A stretch of DNA of 50,672 nt from an uncultured Lachnospira sp. (GCA_910587485.1 CAJUKN010000019.1:1-50672); one strand, 5' to 3'; positions 32,958 through 43,041 are shown, counted from the first letter of the stretch. Made by a program: numbers and translations. The notes: generated from the letters alone by a model not told the origin.

Positions 32958-34149
32958 TGTGTCTGTTATTGTAATTAATTACAACAGTAAAAAATATATT
33001 GATAATTTATTTGATTCATTAGTAAGTCTTGTTCACAGTGATTTTTCGTATGAAGTTGTCGTAGTAGATAATGCCTCAATTGATAATTCAATAGCATATC
33101 TTGAAAGTAAACAGTATGATTCAAAAATGAACCTTAATATTGTGCGCTCTGATACAAATAGAGGGTTTGCAGGCGGTAATAATTATGGGGTGAAACATGC
33201 AAAAGGTGAATATATTGTCTTTTTAAATAATGATACAGCCGTTGATAAAATGTGGCTTGAAGAACTGTATCATTTTATTAAAAGTAATAAAGATTGTGTG
33301 ATGGCAAACTCAAAATTACTGTTTTTTTATGATTATATTGAACTTACATTTCAGACAAAGGACAAGATTGTCTTAGACCGAGATATTGAGATTAACGATC
33401 ATATTTATTATGCAGATGGAAAATTTATAACAAACTGTCTGTGTGAGGAAAAAGAGCTTGTGTGTTTTGGGCATACAACGGTAAAGCTGCCATTACTTGA
33501 TAAGAAAGCTGCACATTCCTTTTGTATCCATACAAAAGTATGGAATAAGGATACAGATAGTATTCTTGTTGGTGGAAAGGAATATAAGGCAGATAAGAAT
33601 GGTGATATTAAAATTGAATTAAATTGTGAAGATGTAGAACAACTTAAAATTACATTAATTCAAAATGCAGGTTCAGGAATTGATGAAGTATATAACGGAT
33701 ATGATATCGGATTTTGTGAGGCAGACAGTCCAAAATATAGTAAGCCTTATGAGATTAACAATGGCTGCGGGGCAGCTATTATTATGAAAAAAAAGGATTT
33801 TGCTGCTTGTGGAGGATTTGACGAACAATTTTTTATGTATTATGAAGATACAGACCTATCTTATAGAATGAAGGCAGCAGGCGGTAAGATTATGTTTTGT
33901 CCAACATCGATTGTAAGACATATTCATACAGGCAGCAGTACAGAATGGTCGCCGTTTTTCACATATCACGTATATAGAAATAAATTGTTATTTTTATATA
34001 AAAATTATAATAAAAAATTATTTTATATGTATTATTTAAGACAATATTTTGATGGTATAAGAAGCCGGGATGCCGCAAAAAAGACAGGCTGTAAAGATGC
34101 ATATCGAATTGCAATAAAAAAGAAAAAAAATGTTCGATATAAAAGTTAA
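32941..34149 (+). CDS. GT2 glycosyltransferase with large inserted domain
   Basis: A 402-aa WbbL-like enzyme: VSVIVINYNSKKYIDNLFDS, VDNASIDNS, YIVFLNNDTAVDKMWLEELY, then FDEQFFMYYEDTDLSYRMKA and RHIHTGSS. Between the two halves of the catalytic domain (about 130-265) lies an unusual beta-rich insert (CFGHTTVKLPLLDKKAAHSF...KIELNCEDVEQLKITLIQ), absent from ordinary family members of about 280-300 aa. It may bind glycan or substrate. ATG 32941 has AGGAG upstream; it overlaps the GT4 gene. Confidence 0.85.
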   Translation: MSTKYDVSVIVINYNSKKYIDNLFDSLVSLVHSDFSYEVVVVDNASIDNSIAYLESKQYDSKMNLNIVRSDTNRGFAGGNNYGVKHAKGEYIVFLNNDTAVDKMWLEELYHFIKSNKDCVMANSKLLFFYDYIELTFQTKDKIVLDRDIEINDHIYYADGKFITNCLCEEKELVCFGHTTVKLPLLDKKAAHSFCIHTKVWNKDTDSILVGGKEYKADKNGDIKIELNCEDVEQLKITLIQNAGSGIDEVYNGYDIGFCEADSPKYSKPYEINNGCGAAIIMKKKDFAACGGFDEQFFMYYEDTDLSYRMKAAGGKIMFCPTSIVRHIHTGSSTEWSPFFTYHVYRNKLLFLYKNYNKKLFYMYYLRQYFDGIRSRDAAKKTGCKDAYRIAIKKKKNVRYKS

Positions 34150-34339
34150 ATTCAATATAAAAGTTGACATTATTTTCCTATTATTTTACTATATCTCATA
34201 TTGTGAAATGAATATGAATGATTTGCATAAAAAATAAAGTATTTCACAAAATTGAACAAACAAGTTGATGTATAGAATAGCAAATTGTTTATGAGTTTGC
34301 AGTTGAGCAAGAATAGGGGATTTATAGAAAGGATTGTCA

Positions 34340-36085
34340 ATGAGTAATCAAAAAAATTCAGATAAAAAAATAGAAATCATATTAACAATTTTTGCCTTAC
34401 TAACAATTGCTTTTTTAGAGTATATATTTTTTGCAAAAGTGTTATTTAATGATAAGTTAATAGGTGAGACAAATGATTCAAGACTTAATAATCTTTTGGT
34501 GGAGCATTGGTATCATGTATTTTGTGGACAAGAATCATTTAGTGTAGTTAATATATTTTATCCTATGCCTAATACCGTAGCATTTACAGATATGTTGGTG
34601 GGGTTTGCTATTCCTTATAGTATATTAAGAGCATTTGGTATGAATATGTTTCTTGCAAATAAGATTGTACTTATCTTGTTTCATGTATTTGGAAGCTACT
34701 CATTTTATTATTTATTGAATAAAAAGTTTAAAATAAGCAGCCTATGGGCATTGTTAGGTGTTGTTATCTTTTCTTATTCTAGTGCTTACTATATTAGAAT
34801 TGGACATACACAGCTTATTGCAATCAGTTTAATTCCGTTGTTTATTATTATGTTATATTCATTTTTTGAATATTTTTCCAACAAAAAAAAGAGGATTATT
34901 TATGGTTTTCTTACAGTAACATCGTATGTTTTTATTATGTATACAAGTTGGTATACAGCATTTTTTACCGCCTTGTTTATGGTGACAATTGCTCTTGTCT
35001 ATTTAGCTGTTTCGTTGGCGAATAAAAATAATATTATAAAAATTGTGTGGGCTTATGTGAAAAAATGTTATAAAGAAGTTCTTTGTTATGTCGTGTATAC
35101 AGCTATTATTGCTACACCATTTTTTATGTTGTACCTTCCAGTTAGTAAAATGTTTGGCAAACGAACATATGGTGAGATTATAAGCCAACTCCCAGAGCTG
35201 ATAGACTTTTTTAATGTCTCAACAAGTAATCGTATGCTAGGATGGCTGATGGAAAAGCTCCAACTAGATAGTCGAGCGGAAACAAATGGATATTTTGTAT
35301 GGGAATTGATGGTAGGATTTTCTATTATTGTTATCATACTTTTAGTATTTTTGTTTTTCTATGTTAGAAGAGCTTATTTAAAACAAAAATATACTGCATT
35401 AGAAAAAGAAAGAAAATATACTAATACGCAGATGATTTTTAGGGTAAGTCTTATCTATTCTGTTTTTGTTTCCTTTTTATTATTGCTTCAATCCAATGGA
35501 GCATCCTTGTGGTTGTTTGTATATTTAATTGTTCCGGGTGCTTCTGCTATCCGAGCAGTAGTGCGGTATAATTTTTTTCTAACCATTCCTATTGCAATCA
35601 TTATTGCAACAGAAGGATATTATTTTTGCAAGAAATATGATTTAAGAGTTGTTTATAAAATTGTTGTTCCAGTGTTGTTAGCAGGACTAATATGGTACAG
35701 CAATCTCAATAAAGATGGAATACAGTCTGTATGGACAATAACAGAAGAAGAACGACAATTAAGTACAGTGAGTGCGCCGCCAAGTGACTGTGAAGCAATG
35801 TATATTGTGGATACAAACCCATCAGGACATACCTATTATGGAGAACGTTATACATGGATAGATTATCAGCATTTTGCATGGGAAATTTGTGAAAAGTATG
35901 ATTTGAAAAATTTGAATGGTTATTCAGGGCAATTCCCTATTGGTTGGAAGTTTGAAAATGCAGATGATGCCATGATTCACAAATATGCTTCCGATTGGAT
36001 TGAGGGAACAAATATTACACTAAATGTGTATTATTATGATTGCGGAACAGACACATGGCATAAATATGTGGCAGTAAATTCATAA
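34340..36085 (+). CDS. GT-C-type multi-pass membrane glycosyltransferase
   Basis: A 581-aa protein with roughly 10-11 membrane helices and a soluble C-terminal region of about 110 residues (PPSDCEAMYIVDTNPSGHTY...). The first loop carries acidic residues (GETNDSRLNNLLVEHWYHV), as expected for GT-C enzymes that use a polyprenyl-phosphate sugar outside the membrane. It is followed by a DPM1-like GT2 and a GtrA protein, the usual donor-making and donor-flipping partners. ATG 34340 is preferred over an upstream TTG. The 190 nt before it hold no clear feature. Confidence 0.75.
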   Translation: MSNQKNSDKKIEIILTIFALLTIAFLEYIFFAKVLFNDKLIGETNDSRLNNLLVEHWYHVFCGQESFSVVNIFYPMPNTVAFTDMLVGFAIPYSILRAFGMNMFLANKIVLILFHVFGSYSFYYLLNKKFKISSLWALLGVVIFSYSSAYYIRIGHTQLIAISLIPLFIIMLYSFFEYFSNKKKRIIYGFLTVTSYVFIMYTSWYTAFFTALFMVTIALVYLAVSLANKNNIIKIVWAYVKKCYKEVLCYVVYTAIIATPFFMLYLPVSKMFGKRTYGEIISQLPELIDFFNVSTSNRMLGWLMEKLQLDSRAETNGYFVWELMVGFSIIVIILLVFLFFYVRRAYLKQKYTALEKERKYTNTQMIFRVSLIYSVFVSFLLLLQSNGASLWLFVYLIVPGASAIRAVVRYNFFLTIPIAIIIATEGYYFCKKYDLRVVYKIVVPVLLAGLIWYSNLNKDGIQSVWTITEEERQLSTVSAPPSDCEAMYIVDTNPSGHTYYGERYTWIDYQHFAWEICEKYDLKNLNGYSGQFPIGWKFENADDAMIHKYASDWIEGTNITLNVYYYDCGTDTWHKYVAVNS

Positions 36086-36175
36086 GTTTTGGAACTGTTT
36101 ATTTTTGTGAGTAATGAGTTAAGAACTATATAATATAGTTGATTATGAAAAATGATTATAAGGAGAAAATTGATT

Positions 36176-36871
36176 ATGAGTAATATGGATACAAAAGTAT
36201 TGTCAATTATTATACCTTGTTATAATGAAGAAAAGAGTATTTTAAATCTTGTCAATAAGGTGTTGGAGTCGCCAATTCCTAATAAAGAAATTATTATTGT
36301 AGATGACTGTTCCAAAGATGGGACAAGAAAGGTCTTAGAAACCGATGTAAAGCCGCTTGTAAGCAAGATTGTTTATCATAAGAAAAATCAAGGAAAAGGC
36401 GGTGCATTAAAGACTGGATTTAAGATGGCTACAGGCGATGTAGTTATTATTCAAGATGCAGACCTTGAGTATGACCCTATGGAGTACCCAAAAGTGGTAA
36501 AACCTATTTTTGATAACAAGGCAGACGTTGTATATGGCTCACGATTTAAAAAATCGAAAATGAAGGGGTATTTTGCCAATAGAGTGGCAAATTTATTTCT
36601 TACAAGACTGTCAAATATGTTTACACATCTTAAATGTACGGATATGGAGACTTGTTATAAGGCATTTAAGCGTGAAATTATCCAATCCGTTGATATTTGT
36701 GAGAAACGCTTTGGTTTTGAACCAGAAATAACAGCAAAGATAGCAAAGATGAATATACGATTTAAAGAGGTTCCTATTTCATATTATCCAAGAACAAACA
36801 GTGAGGGCAAAAAGATTGGCTTTAAAAATGGTGTCAGGGCTATTTATTGTATATTAAGGTACAGAAAATAA
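36176..36871 (+). CDS. Polyprenyl-phosphate sugar synthase (DPM1/GtrB-like GT2)
   Basis: A 231-aa soluble GT2 enzyme: LSIIIPCYNEEKSILNLVNK, IIVDDCSKDGTRKVL, NQGKGGALKTGFKMATGD, IQDADLEYDPMEYPK and YGSRFKKSKMKG, the signature of dolichyl-phosphate mannose synthase relatives. It should load a sugar (mannose or glucose) onto undecaprenyl phosphate for use on the outer face. AAGGAG lies upstream of ATG 36176. Its stop overlaps the next ATG (TAATG), so it is coupled to the GtrA gene. Confidence 0.88.
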   Translation: MSNMDTKVLSIIIPCYNEEKSILNLVNKVLESPIPNKEIIIVDDCSKDGTRKVLETDVKPLVSKIVYHKKNQGKGGALKTGFKMATGDVVIIQDADLEYDPMEYPKVVKPIFDNKADVVYGSRFKKSKMKGYFANRVANLFLTRLSNMFTHLKCTDMETCYKAFKREIIQSVDICEKRFGFEPEITAKIAKMNIRFKEVPISYYPRTNSEGKKIGFKNGVRAIYCILRYRK

Positions 36872-37347
36872 TGGAAATATCTGAGGAGAATCAAAAGTTG
36901 AGTCATAGTAATAAAAGGAGCATTCAAGATAAAGATAGCATGAAGGATAATATAAAGCAATTTATATCCTACTTTTTTGTAGGAGGCATTGCTGCTGTAG
37001 TTGAATGGATTATGTTTTTTCTGTTTGCAAATGTTATAACATTAAATTATATTTTGTCAACAGTACTGGCATTTATCTTTTCTACCACAACGAACTGGAT
37101 ACTTGGGAGAGCTTTTACATTTAAAAATAGTAAATCCTATAAAAATAATGTTGGGAAAGAAGCGTTTGCAGTCTTTTTGGTAAGTGCTATCGGGTTGTTG
37201 TTTAATATGTTTTTAATGTATATTTTTGTTACAGTGATGGGATTTGACAGTGTTATTGGTAAAACGGCAAGCAAAATTGTGGCAACAGGTATTGTGTTTG
37301 TATGGAATTTCTTAATACGAAAACTGGTAGTTTATAGACAAGAGTAG
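36871..37347 (+). CDS. GtrA-family membrane protein (putative lipid-sugar flippase)
   Basis: A 158-aa protein with four membrane helices: ISYFFVGGIAAVVEWIMFFL, NYILSTVLAFIFSTTTNWIL, FAVFLVSAIGLLFNMFLMYI, IVATGIVFVWNFLIRKLVVY. The NW...R and FxWNFxxRK features are typical of GtrA, thought to flip polyprenyl-phosphate sugars. ATG 36871 overlaps the stop of the DPM1-like gene by one base. Confidence 0.85.
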   Translation: MEISEENQKLSHSNKRSIQDKDSMKDNIKQFISYFFVGGIAAVVEWIMFFLFANVITLNYILSTVLAFIFSTTTNWILGRAFTFKNSKSYKNNVGKEAFAVFLVSAIGLLFNMFLMYIFVTVMGFDSVIGKTASKIVATGIVFVWNFLIRKLVVYRQE

Positions 37348-37368
37348 AAGAATAGAAATGAGGATAGT

Positions 37369-38439
37369 ATGAAAAAAACAGCACTTATTATGGCAGGAGG
37401 AAAAGGTGAACGCTTTTGGCCAAAGAGCAGAATGAATTTTCCAAAACAGTTTTTGTCGCTCACAGATGACGGCAAAACGATGATTCAGTTGACAGTGGAG
37501 AGAATCAGCTCTATTGTTGATATAAAAGATGTGTATGTTGCAACAAATCAATTATATAAAAAGCTGGTATTAGAGCAGTTACCGGGTATTCCAGAAGAAA
37601 ATATCCTCTGTGAGCCAGTGGGAAAAAATACAGCACCATGTATAGGACTTGGAGCAATACATGCCAATGTTCATAATGATGATGCCATTATGATTGTGCT
37701 GCCATCAGACCATCTTATTAAAAATCAAGAGGTATTTGTTGAGACGTTAAAAAAGGCATGTGATGTGGCAGAAGAAGGCGAAAATCTTGTCACCATAGGA
37801 ATTAAGCCAAATTACCCTGAAACGGGATATGGATATATTCATTATGACAAGCAAAATTGTTTATTGTCTGCTAATGAAGTAAAGAAGTTTGTAGAAAAAC
37901 CAAATGCAGAATTAGCAAAGGAATACCTTGAGTCTGGTGAGTATCTTTGGAACAGTGGTATGTTTGTATGGAAAATATCAACCATTCTTCATAATTACAA
38001 AGAACTTATGCCAGATATTTATAAGGGGCTTTGTACGATTCAAAAAAGTATTGGCATGGAGTGGTATACAGAAATATTAAATAGAGAATTTCAAGCATTT
38101 CGTTCAGAATCTGTCGATTATGGTATTATGGAACATGCTAAAAATATTTATAGCATACCCGGCGATTTTGGCTGGGATGACGTTGGTTCATGGCTTGCAG
38201 TTGGCAGAATTAAGGAAAACGATACAAATGGTAATGTTCTAAATGGTAATATCGTTACAGTTGACACGAAAGACTGTATAATAGAAGGTCAGGATAAATT
38301 GATTGCAACGGTTGGACTTTGTGATATTGTTATAGTAGATACAAAGGATGCTCTTCTTGTGTGTGACAAAAAGAGTACAGGAAACATAAAGAATGTATTA
38401 AATCAGTTAAGAGATTTAGAGAAAACATGTTATTTATAA
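37369..38439 (+). CDS. manC: Mannose-1-phosphate guanylyltransferase
   Basis: A 356-aa enzyme making GDP-mannose from GTP and mannose-1-phosphate. It has the N-terminal MAGGKGERFWPKSRMNFPKQ pyrophosphorylase signature, MIVLPSDHLIKNQ, FVEKPNAELA and NSGMFVWK, then GDFGWDDVGSW. It is the short form with no C-terminal phosphomannose isomerase domain. It is the clearest evidence that the glycan contains mannose or a GDP-mannose-derived sugar. Ribosome site AATGAGG. Confidence 0.93.
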   Translation: MKKTALIMAGGKGERFWPKSRMNFPKQFLSLTDDGKTMIQLTVERISSIVDIKDVYVATNQLYKKLVLEQLPGIPEENILCEPVGKNTAPCIGLGAIHANVHNDDAIMIVLPSDHLIKNQEVFVETLKKACDVAEEGENLVTIGIKPNYPETGYGYIHYDKQNCLLSANEVKKFVEKPNAELAKEYLESGEYLWNSGMFVWKISTILHNYKELMPDIYKGLCTIQKSIGMEWYTEILNREFQAFRSESVDYGIMEHAKNIYSIPGDFGWDDVGSWLAVGRIKENDTNGNVLNGNIVTVDTKDCIIEGQDKLIATVGLCDIVIVDTKDALLVCDKKSTGNIKNVLNQLRDLEKTCYL

Positions 38440-38476
38440 ACGTAGGACAAGGTTTTGTGTTATATGGAGGCTTACG

Positions 38477-40072
38477 ATGTCATTTATTTCATTGGGGTTT
38501 CTGGTATTTTTAGCGGTTTCAATTTTTGTATATTATTTGATTCCTAAAAAATATCAGTGGATTTGGCTTTTAATAATAAGCTATTTCTTTTATTTATGCT
38601 CTGGAATAAAAACCGTTTTTTTTATTATATTTACAACCATAACTACTTTTTTAGGAGGCATTGCACTTAGCAATATTCATATAAAAAGAAATGAGTATTT
38701 TTCTAAACATAAGTCGGAAATGTCTTCTGATGAGAAAAAAGAGTATAAAAAAGTTACAAAAAAGAAGAAAAGATATATGCTTATACTGATTTTAATAGCA
38801 AATTTTGGTGTGTGGGCTATTTTGAAATACACAGGCTTTGCTATTGATAATCTTAATGTAATTTTAAAAGAGGTTCTTCATCTTGAAAATACGATAAACA
38901 GAATTGACTTTATTCTTCCTATGGGAATCTCTTTTTATACATTTCAAGCAATGGGATACATTATTGATGTCTATCAGGGAAAATATGAAGCAGATAAAAA
39001 TTTATTCAAATTTGCATTGTTTGTATCGTTCTTTCCGCAGATACTTCAAGGTCCAATCGGCAGATATAACAAATTGGCACATCAGTTTTTTGAAAAACAT
39101 TCATTTGATTGGATAAGAATACAACATGGCACACAATTAATTGCTTGGGGCTTTTTTAAGAAGATGGTGTTAGCTGACCGAGCAGCAACAGTAGCGGATT
39201 GTGCTTTTAAGTATGTCCATTTATACTCTGGTATTCCTATGATGTATGGGGTATTGATGTATGCGATACAAGTTTATGCTGATTTTGCAGGTGCTATGGA
39301 TATTGTTGTGGGTGCGGCTGAATTATTTGATATTAAGTTAGAGGCAAACTTTCGTCAGCCTATGTTTGCAGTATCCATATCCGATTTTTGGCATAGATGG
39401 CATATCACATTGGGTACATGGATGAAGGATTATATATTTTATCCGTTTTCTCTATCCAAAATGATGAATAAATTTGGAAAATTTGCAAGGAAATTATTTG
39501 GGAATACAGTGGGAAGGATTCTTCCAATATGTATTGCAAACCTGTTGATTTTCTTTATTGTAGGTGTTTGGCATGGTCCAGAGTGGAAATATATTGCTTA
39601 TGGTATGTATAATGGTCTCTTGATTTCTCTGACAAACCTTTTAGAACCCTTGTATCCCAAAATGTTTCAGCTTACCCATATTAACCCCAATACAAAAGTG
39701 TGGAAATGTATCAAGATATTTAGAACATTTCTATTGTTTTACATAAGCCTGTATTTTGAGAGAGCTGTGAGTGTCCATGCAGCATTTTATATGATGCGTA
39801 ATTCCATTACTGGTTTTACATTCTCCGCGTTGAGTGATGGTTCGTTAGAAAGCTTGGGAATGGGAATAAAGGGAAGCGTTATACTTTTAATAGGCTGTAG
39901 TGCATGGTTTATTGTAAGCCTATTAAAAGAAAAAGGAATTAATGTAAGAGAAGCAATTGATAGAAAGCCATTAATTATAAGATGGGCTATATATATTGCA
40001 CTTGTGTTGGCGATACCTTGTTTAGGCAAAATTTCTGAAACGCAGGGAGGCTTTATGTATGCGCAATTTTAA
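38477..40072 (+). CDS. MBOAT-family O-acyltransferase (AlgI/DltB-like)
   Basis: A 531-aa multi-pass membrane protein: FILPMGISFYTFQAMGYIID, FFPQILQGPIGRY, VYADFAGAMDIVVGAAELF, ISDFWHRWHITLGTWMKDYI and GVWHGPEWKYIAYGMYNGLL with the catalytic His. AlgI/PatA-like enzymes pass acyl (often acetyl) groups across the membrane to a partner that modifies the glycan. The SGNH-like gene that overlaps its 3' end by 14 nt is the likely partner. TATGGAGG lies upstream of the ATG. Confidence 0.92.
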   Translation: MSFISLGFLVFLAVSIFVYYLIPKKYQWIWLLIISYFFYLCSGIKTVFFIIFTTITTFLGGIALSNIHIKRNEYFSKHKSEMSSDEKKEYKKVTKKKKRYMLILILIANFGVWAILKYTGFAIDNLNVILKEVLHLENTINRIDFILPMGISFYTFQAMGYIIDVYQGKYEADKNLFKFALFVSFFPQILQGPIGRYNKLAHQFFEKHSFDWIRIQHGTQLIAWGFFKKMVLADRAATVADCAFKYVHLYSGIPMMYGVLMYAIQVYADFAGAMDIVVGAAELFDIKLEANFRQPMFAVSISDFWHRWHITLGTWMKDYIFYPFSLSKMMNKFGKFARKLFGNTVGRILPICIANLLIFFIVGVWHGPEWKYIAYGMYNGLLISLTNLLEPLYPKMFQLTHINPNTKVWKCIKIFRTFLLFYISLYFERAVSVHAAFYMMRNSITGFTFSALSDGSLESLGMGIKGSVILLIGCSAWFIVSLLKEKGINVREAIDRKPLIIRWAIYIALVLAIPCLGKISETQGGFMYAQF

Positions 40073-41477
40073 AAAAAGTTTTAAAATCATTGCAAGAAGT
40101 GTGCTTTTTTTAGTTGTTTTAATTATTTTAAATGAGACATGTCGATTTATTATTATGCCACCAAGCTATGCAAGGTATATACTTGGAGAACTGAATAATA
40201 AAAAAGAAAATTATGATTGTGTTGTGTTAGGAGCATCACATGGGCGCAGTGCAATTAATCCATATAAGCTTGATGAGGCGTTAAATTGTAATGCAATTAA
40301 TATGAGCATACCAAGCGAAACAGTAAAAGATTCATATTATTTGTTAAAAGAAAGCTGCAGAAAAAATAATCCAAAAACTATTATTTTTGATATTGATTAT
40401 CAGTATTGGTACAAGCTGATACAAAATCAATATTGGGAAACCTTTATCTATGAACAGTTGGATTTTTCTTCTATAAAGTTAGAATATATTGCTTGCAATT
40501 TGTTGGAGAAGGATTTTCGTGTTGGATTGACAAGATGGGCTTATTATTTTTTTAATGGAAATATTAACTTAAAAGAAAATGTAAAGCTTAAAACTAGCAA
40601 GGCATATTGGAATAATGAGCTTAGTGTAGTAAATAATAAGGATGCAGGAGGCAGTTATGTCGGCAAGGGATATTTTTACCGAGATGACACCAATGGAGGA
40701 AAAGGAAAAATTAAAAAAGTTCGTTTTGATACAAATGATTTAGAACAAGAGGCTGTTCACTATTTTAAAAAGATGGTTCAATTTTGCAAAAAGAAAGGAA
40801 TACGATTGGTCTGTATTACCTCGCCAATTACACCAGCTACGTTAAATTATGGCGATTATGAGACTGTCCATAATTATTTTGTTAAGCTGTGTAAAGAACA
40901 AGGGGTTGAATATTATGATTTTAATTATGTAAAAGATTCTGTACTTCATTTTGATAATGCAGATTTTGTTGATTATGACGGACATATGAAAGGGCGTCTT
41001 GCAGAACAATTTTCAGTTGTACTAGCAAAAGTAATTAAAGAAGCACCAAACAATTCAGATATTTTAAATCAATATTTTTATAAGGATTTTCAGGAGTATT
41101 ATTCCAGTGTCAAAAAGGTTGTGACAAACGATTTAATCTATGCTTTTGATTATGCAAAAGAAAAAAATAAATATAATTTTAAATTTAAAAGTATTGTTAT
41201 TGGCGGACCAAATACAAAAACAGAAGTTCGAGTGATAGTAAACAATATCAATAATAATAAAATGATTTATGAAGATAAAAAGTATTGTGATTATGAGCCT
41301 TCAAAAGAGTATAGTTTTGATGTGGAAGAAGGCAGTTATGAAATAGTGATTTATGCCAGAACAAAAGGAACATCTGTAGAATATGAAGAGCTTTGTCGAA
41401 AGCCATTTAAAATTGATGCTAATGAAGTGAATGTGTATAAGACTAAGTTAGCTGTTGGAGATATTGATTATGAATAA
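40059..41477 (+). CDS. SGNH-like membrane-anchored partner of the MBOAT acyltransferase
   Basis: A 472-aa protein with one N-terminal membrane helix (residues 10-32), so the rest is outside. Domain signs: CVVLGASHGRSAINPYKLDE (block I with Ser and His), FDIDYQYW, ITSPITPATLNYGDY and VDYDGHMKGRLAEQF (Asp-x-x-His-like block V). This resembles DltD/AlgJ/AlgX-type acyl carriers. A C-terminal beta-sandwich (about 365-470) may bind glycan. It overlaps both neighbours (14 and 8 nt), so three surface-modification genes are translationally linked. Confidence 0.75.
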   Translation: MRNFKKSFKIIARSVLFLVVLIILNETCRFIIMPPSYARYILGELNNKKENYDCVVLGASHGRSAINPYKLDEALNCNAINMSIPSETVKDSYYLLKESCRKNNPKTIIFDIDYQYWYKLIQNQYWETFIYEQLDFSSIKLEYIACNLLEKDFRVGLTRWAYYFFNGNINLKENVKLKTSKAYWNNELSVVNNKDAGGSYVGKGYFYRDDTNGGKGKIKKVRFDTNDLEQEAVHYFKKMVQFCKKKGIRLVCITSPITPATLNYGDYETVHNYFVKLCKEQGVEYYDFNYVKDSVLHFDNADFVDYDGHMKGRLAEQFSVVLAKVIKEAPNNSDILNQYFYKDFQEYYSSVKKVVTNDLIYAFDYAKEKNKYNFKFKSIVIGGPNTKTEVRVIVNNINNNKMIYEDKKYCDYEPSKEYSFDVEEGSYEIVIYARTKGTSVEYEELCRKPFKIDANEVNVYKTKLAVGDIDYE

Positions 41478-43041
41478 AAAAGCTTATATTGAAAAATTAA
41501 ATCGTAATAAAAGAAGAAAGTGGCCTTATATTATTGGATTAATCTTATTATTTATAGGGTTACTTCTTGCATTTTCAGTAAAATGGATATATGATACCTA
41601 TGGGAATATTACCATATATTCCATTTTATATCTGATAAATTCACCAATGAGTGGAACAGACTCAACCTATATTATAAGCTATATAAAACAAAGTCTGCTG
41701 CCTGTATTGGCAATTATGGTATTGATTATATTTTTAACTAATAATTTTTATAGAAAAAATATTGTATTAATAGTAAAAAAGGCGTCAAAAAAGATGAAAA
41801 TTACCTTGTTTCCATTTATGTGGTTAAGAACGGTTGCCTTGCTGATTGGTATTCTTACAGTTGGCGTATCCTGTACGTGGGGTTATTATAGGACAGGCTT
41901 AAATATATATATTCAAAATACATTAACAGTCAGCAATTTTTATGAGGAATATTATGTAGACCCTGCAACAGCTAAGTTGGAGTTTCCAGAAAAAAAGCGT
42001 AATTTGATATACTTGAGTGTGGAATCATTAGAAAAAACATTAGAGTCCAAAGAAGATAACGGAAATAAAGAGCCAAATCATTTGCCATACTGTACACAGC
42101 TGCAAAATAAATATATTGCTGTAGAAAATGAAAAAGGCGGTCAAGGATATATTGTTGAAGGCGGAGGCTGGACAATGGGAGCTATGGTGTCTCAGATGGC
42201 GGGAATACCATTGCTGTTTGTGACAAATAGTATGGAATTTAATGAAGATGCACAATTTCTCTCAGGTGCATACTCAATTGGAGAGATTTTAAAAGAACAA
42301 GGGTATTATAATGAGTATATAACAGGAGCTGATAAAGCATTTGCTGGAGCAGGTTTATTTCTTACACAGCATGGTGATTATGAGATATTAGATATCAATG
42401 CGGCTATTGAGCAGGGATATTTGCCAGAAGGCTATCATAAAAACTGGGGATATGAAGATGCAAAGATGTTTGAGATTTTAAAACAAGAGATAACAGAAAA
42501 GTATAATGATGGTATATTATTTAATATTATGGCTTCTACTCTTGATACACATAGTGATGAAGCATATATATGTGAATTATGCGACCCACAAATTGAAGAA
42601 TATCATGAGAAAACATATCGCTGTATTGATAAACAGATTGGAGAGTTTGTTGAATGGTTTGAACAGCAGCCATTTTTTGAAGATACAACATTAGTCATAA
42701 CAGGAGACCATATGAGTATGTCTCCAACTTATTTTACGGATTGTGATAATTATGACCGAACAGTATACAGTGTTTTTATTAATGCACAGGTTGAGAATAA
42801 AAAATATACAAAAACTTATACAACACTTGATATGTATCCGTCAACACTTGCGGCAATGGGCGTTCGTATTGAAGGAGACAGGCTTGGTGTAGGAACAAAT
42901 ATCTTTTCAAATACGCCAACTTATATAGAAATTTTTGGAAAGTCCGATTTTAATGATAGGTTGGCACAAAACAATACATTTTATAAGGAAAATTTAGTAA
43001 AAGGCAATATTGAAGATGTCTTAGGGACAAATGATGATTGA
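41470..43041 (+). CDS. Membrane phosphoglycerol transferase (OpgB/LtaS-like sulfatase fold)
   Basis: A 523-aa protein with three N-terminal membrane helices (15-40, 75-95, 115-140) and a large extracellular sulfatase-fold domain: YLSVESLEKT, GGGWTMGAMVSQMAGIPLLF (Thr nucleophile), STLDTH and LVITGDHMSMSPTYF. The GWTxGxMVxxxxGIPL form is that of OpgB/MdoB phosphoglycerol transferases. It probably decorates the exported glycan with glycerol phosphate from phosphatidylglycerol. GGAG precedes ATG 41470, which lies inside the end of the SGNH gene. Confidence 0.88.
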   Translation: MNKKAYIEKLNRNKRRKWPYIIGLILLFIGLLLAFSVKWIYDTYGNITIYSILYLINSPMSGTDSTYIISYIKQSLLPVLAIMVLIIFLTNNFYRKNIVLIVKKASKKMKITLFPFMWLRTVALLIGILTVGVSCTWGYYRTGLNIYIQNTLTVSNFYEEYYVDPATAKLEFPEKKRNLIYLSVESLEKTLESKEDNGNKEPNHLPYCTQLQNKYIAVENEKGGQGYIVEGGGWTMGAMVSQMAGIPLLFVTNSMEFNEDAQFLSGAYSIGEILKEQGYYNEYITGADKAFAGAGLFLTQHGDYEILDINAAIEQGYLPEGYHKNWGYEDAKMFEILKQEITEKYNDGILFNIMASTLDTHSDEAYICELCDPQIEEYHEKTYRCIDKQIGEFVEWFEQQPFFEDTTLVITGDHMSMSPTYFTDCDNYDRTVYSVFINAQVENKKYTKTYTTLDMYPSTLAAMGVRIEGDRLGVGTNIFSNTPTYIEIFGKSDFNDRLAQNNTFYKENLVKGNIEDVLGTNDD

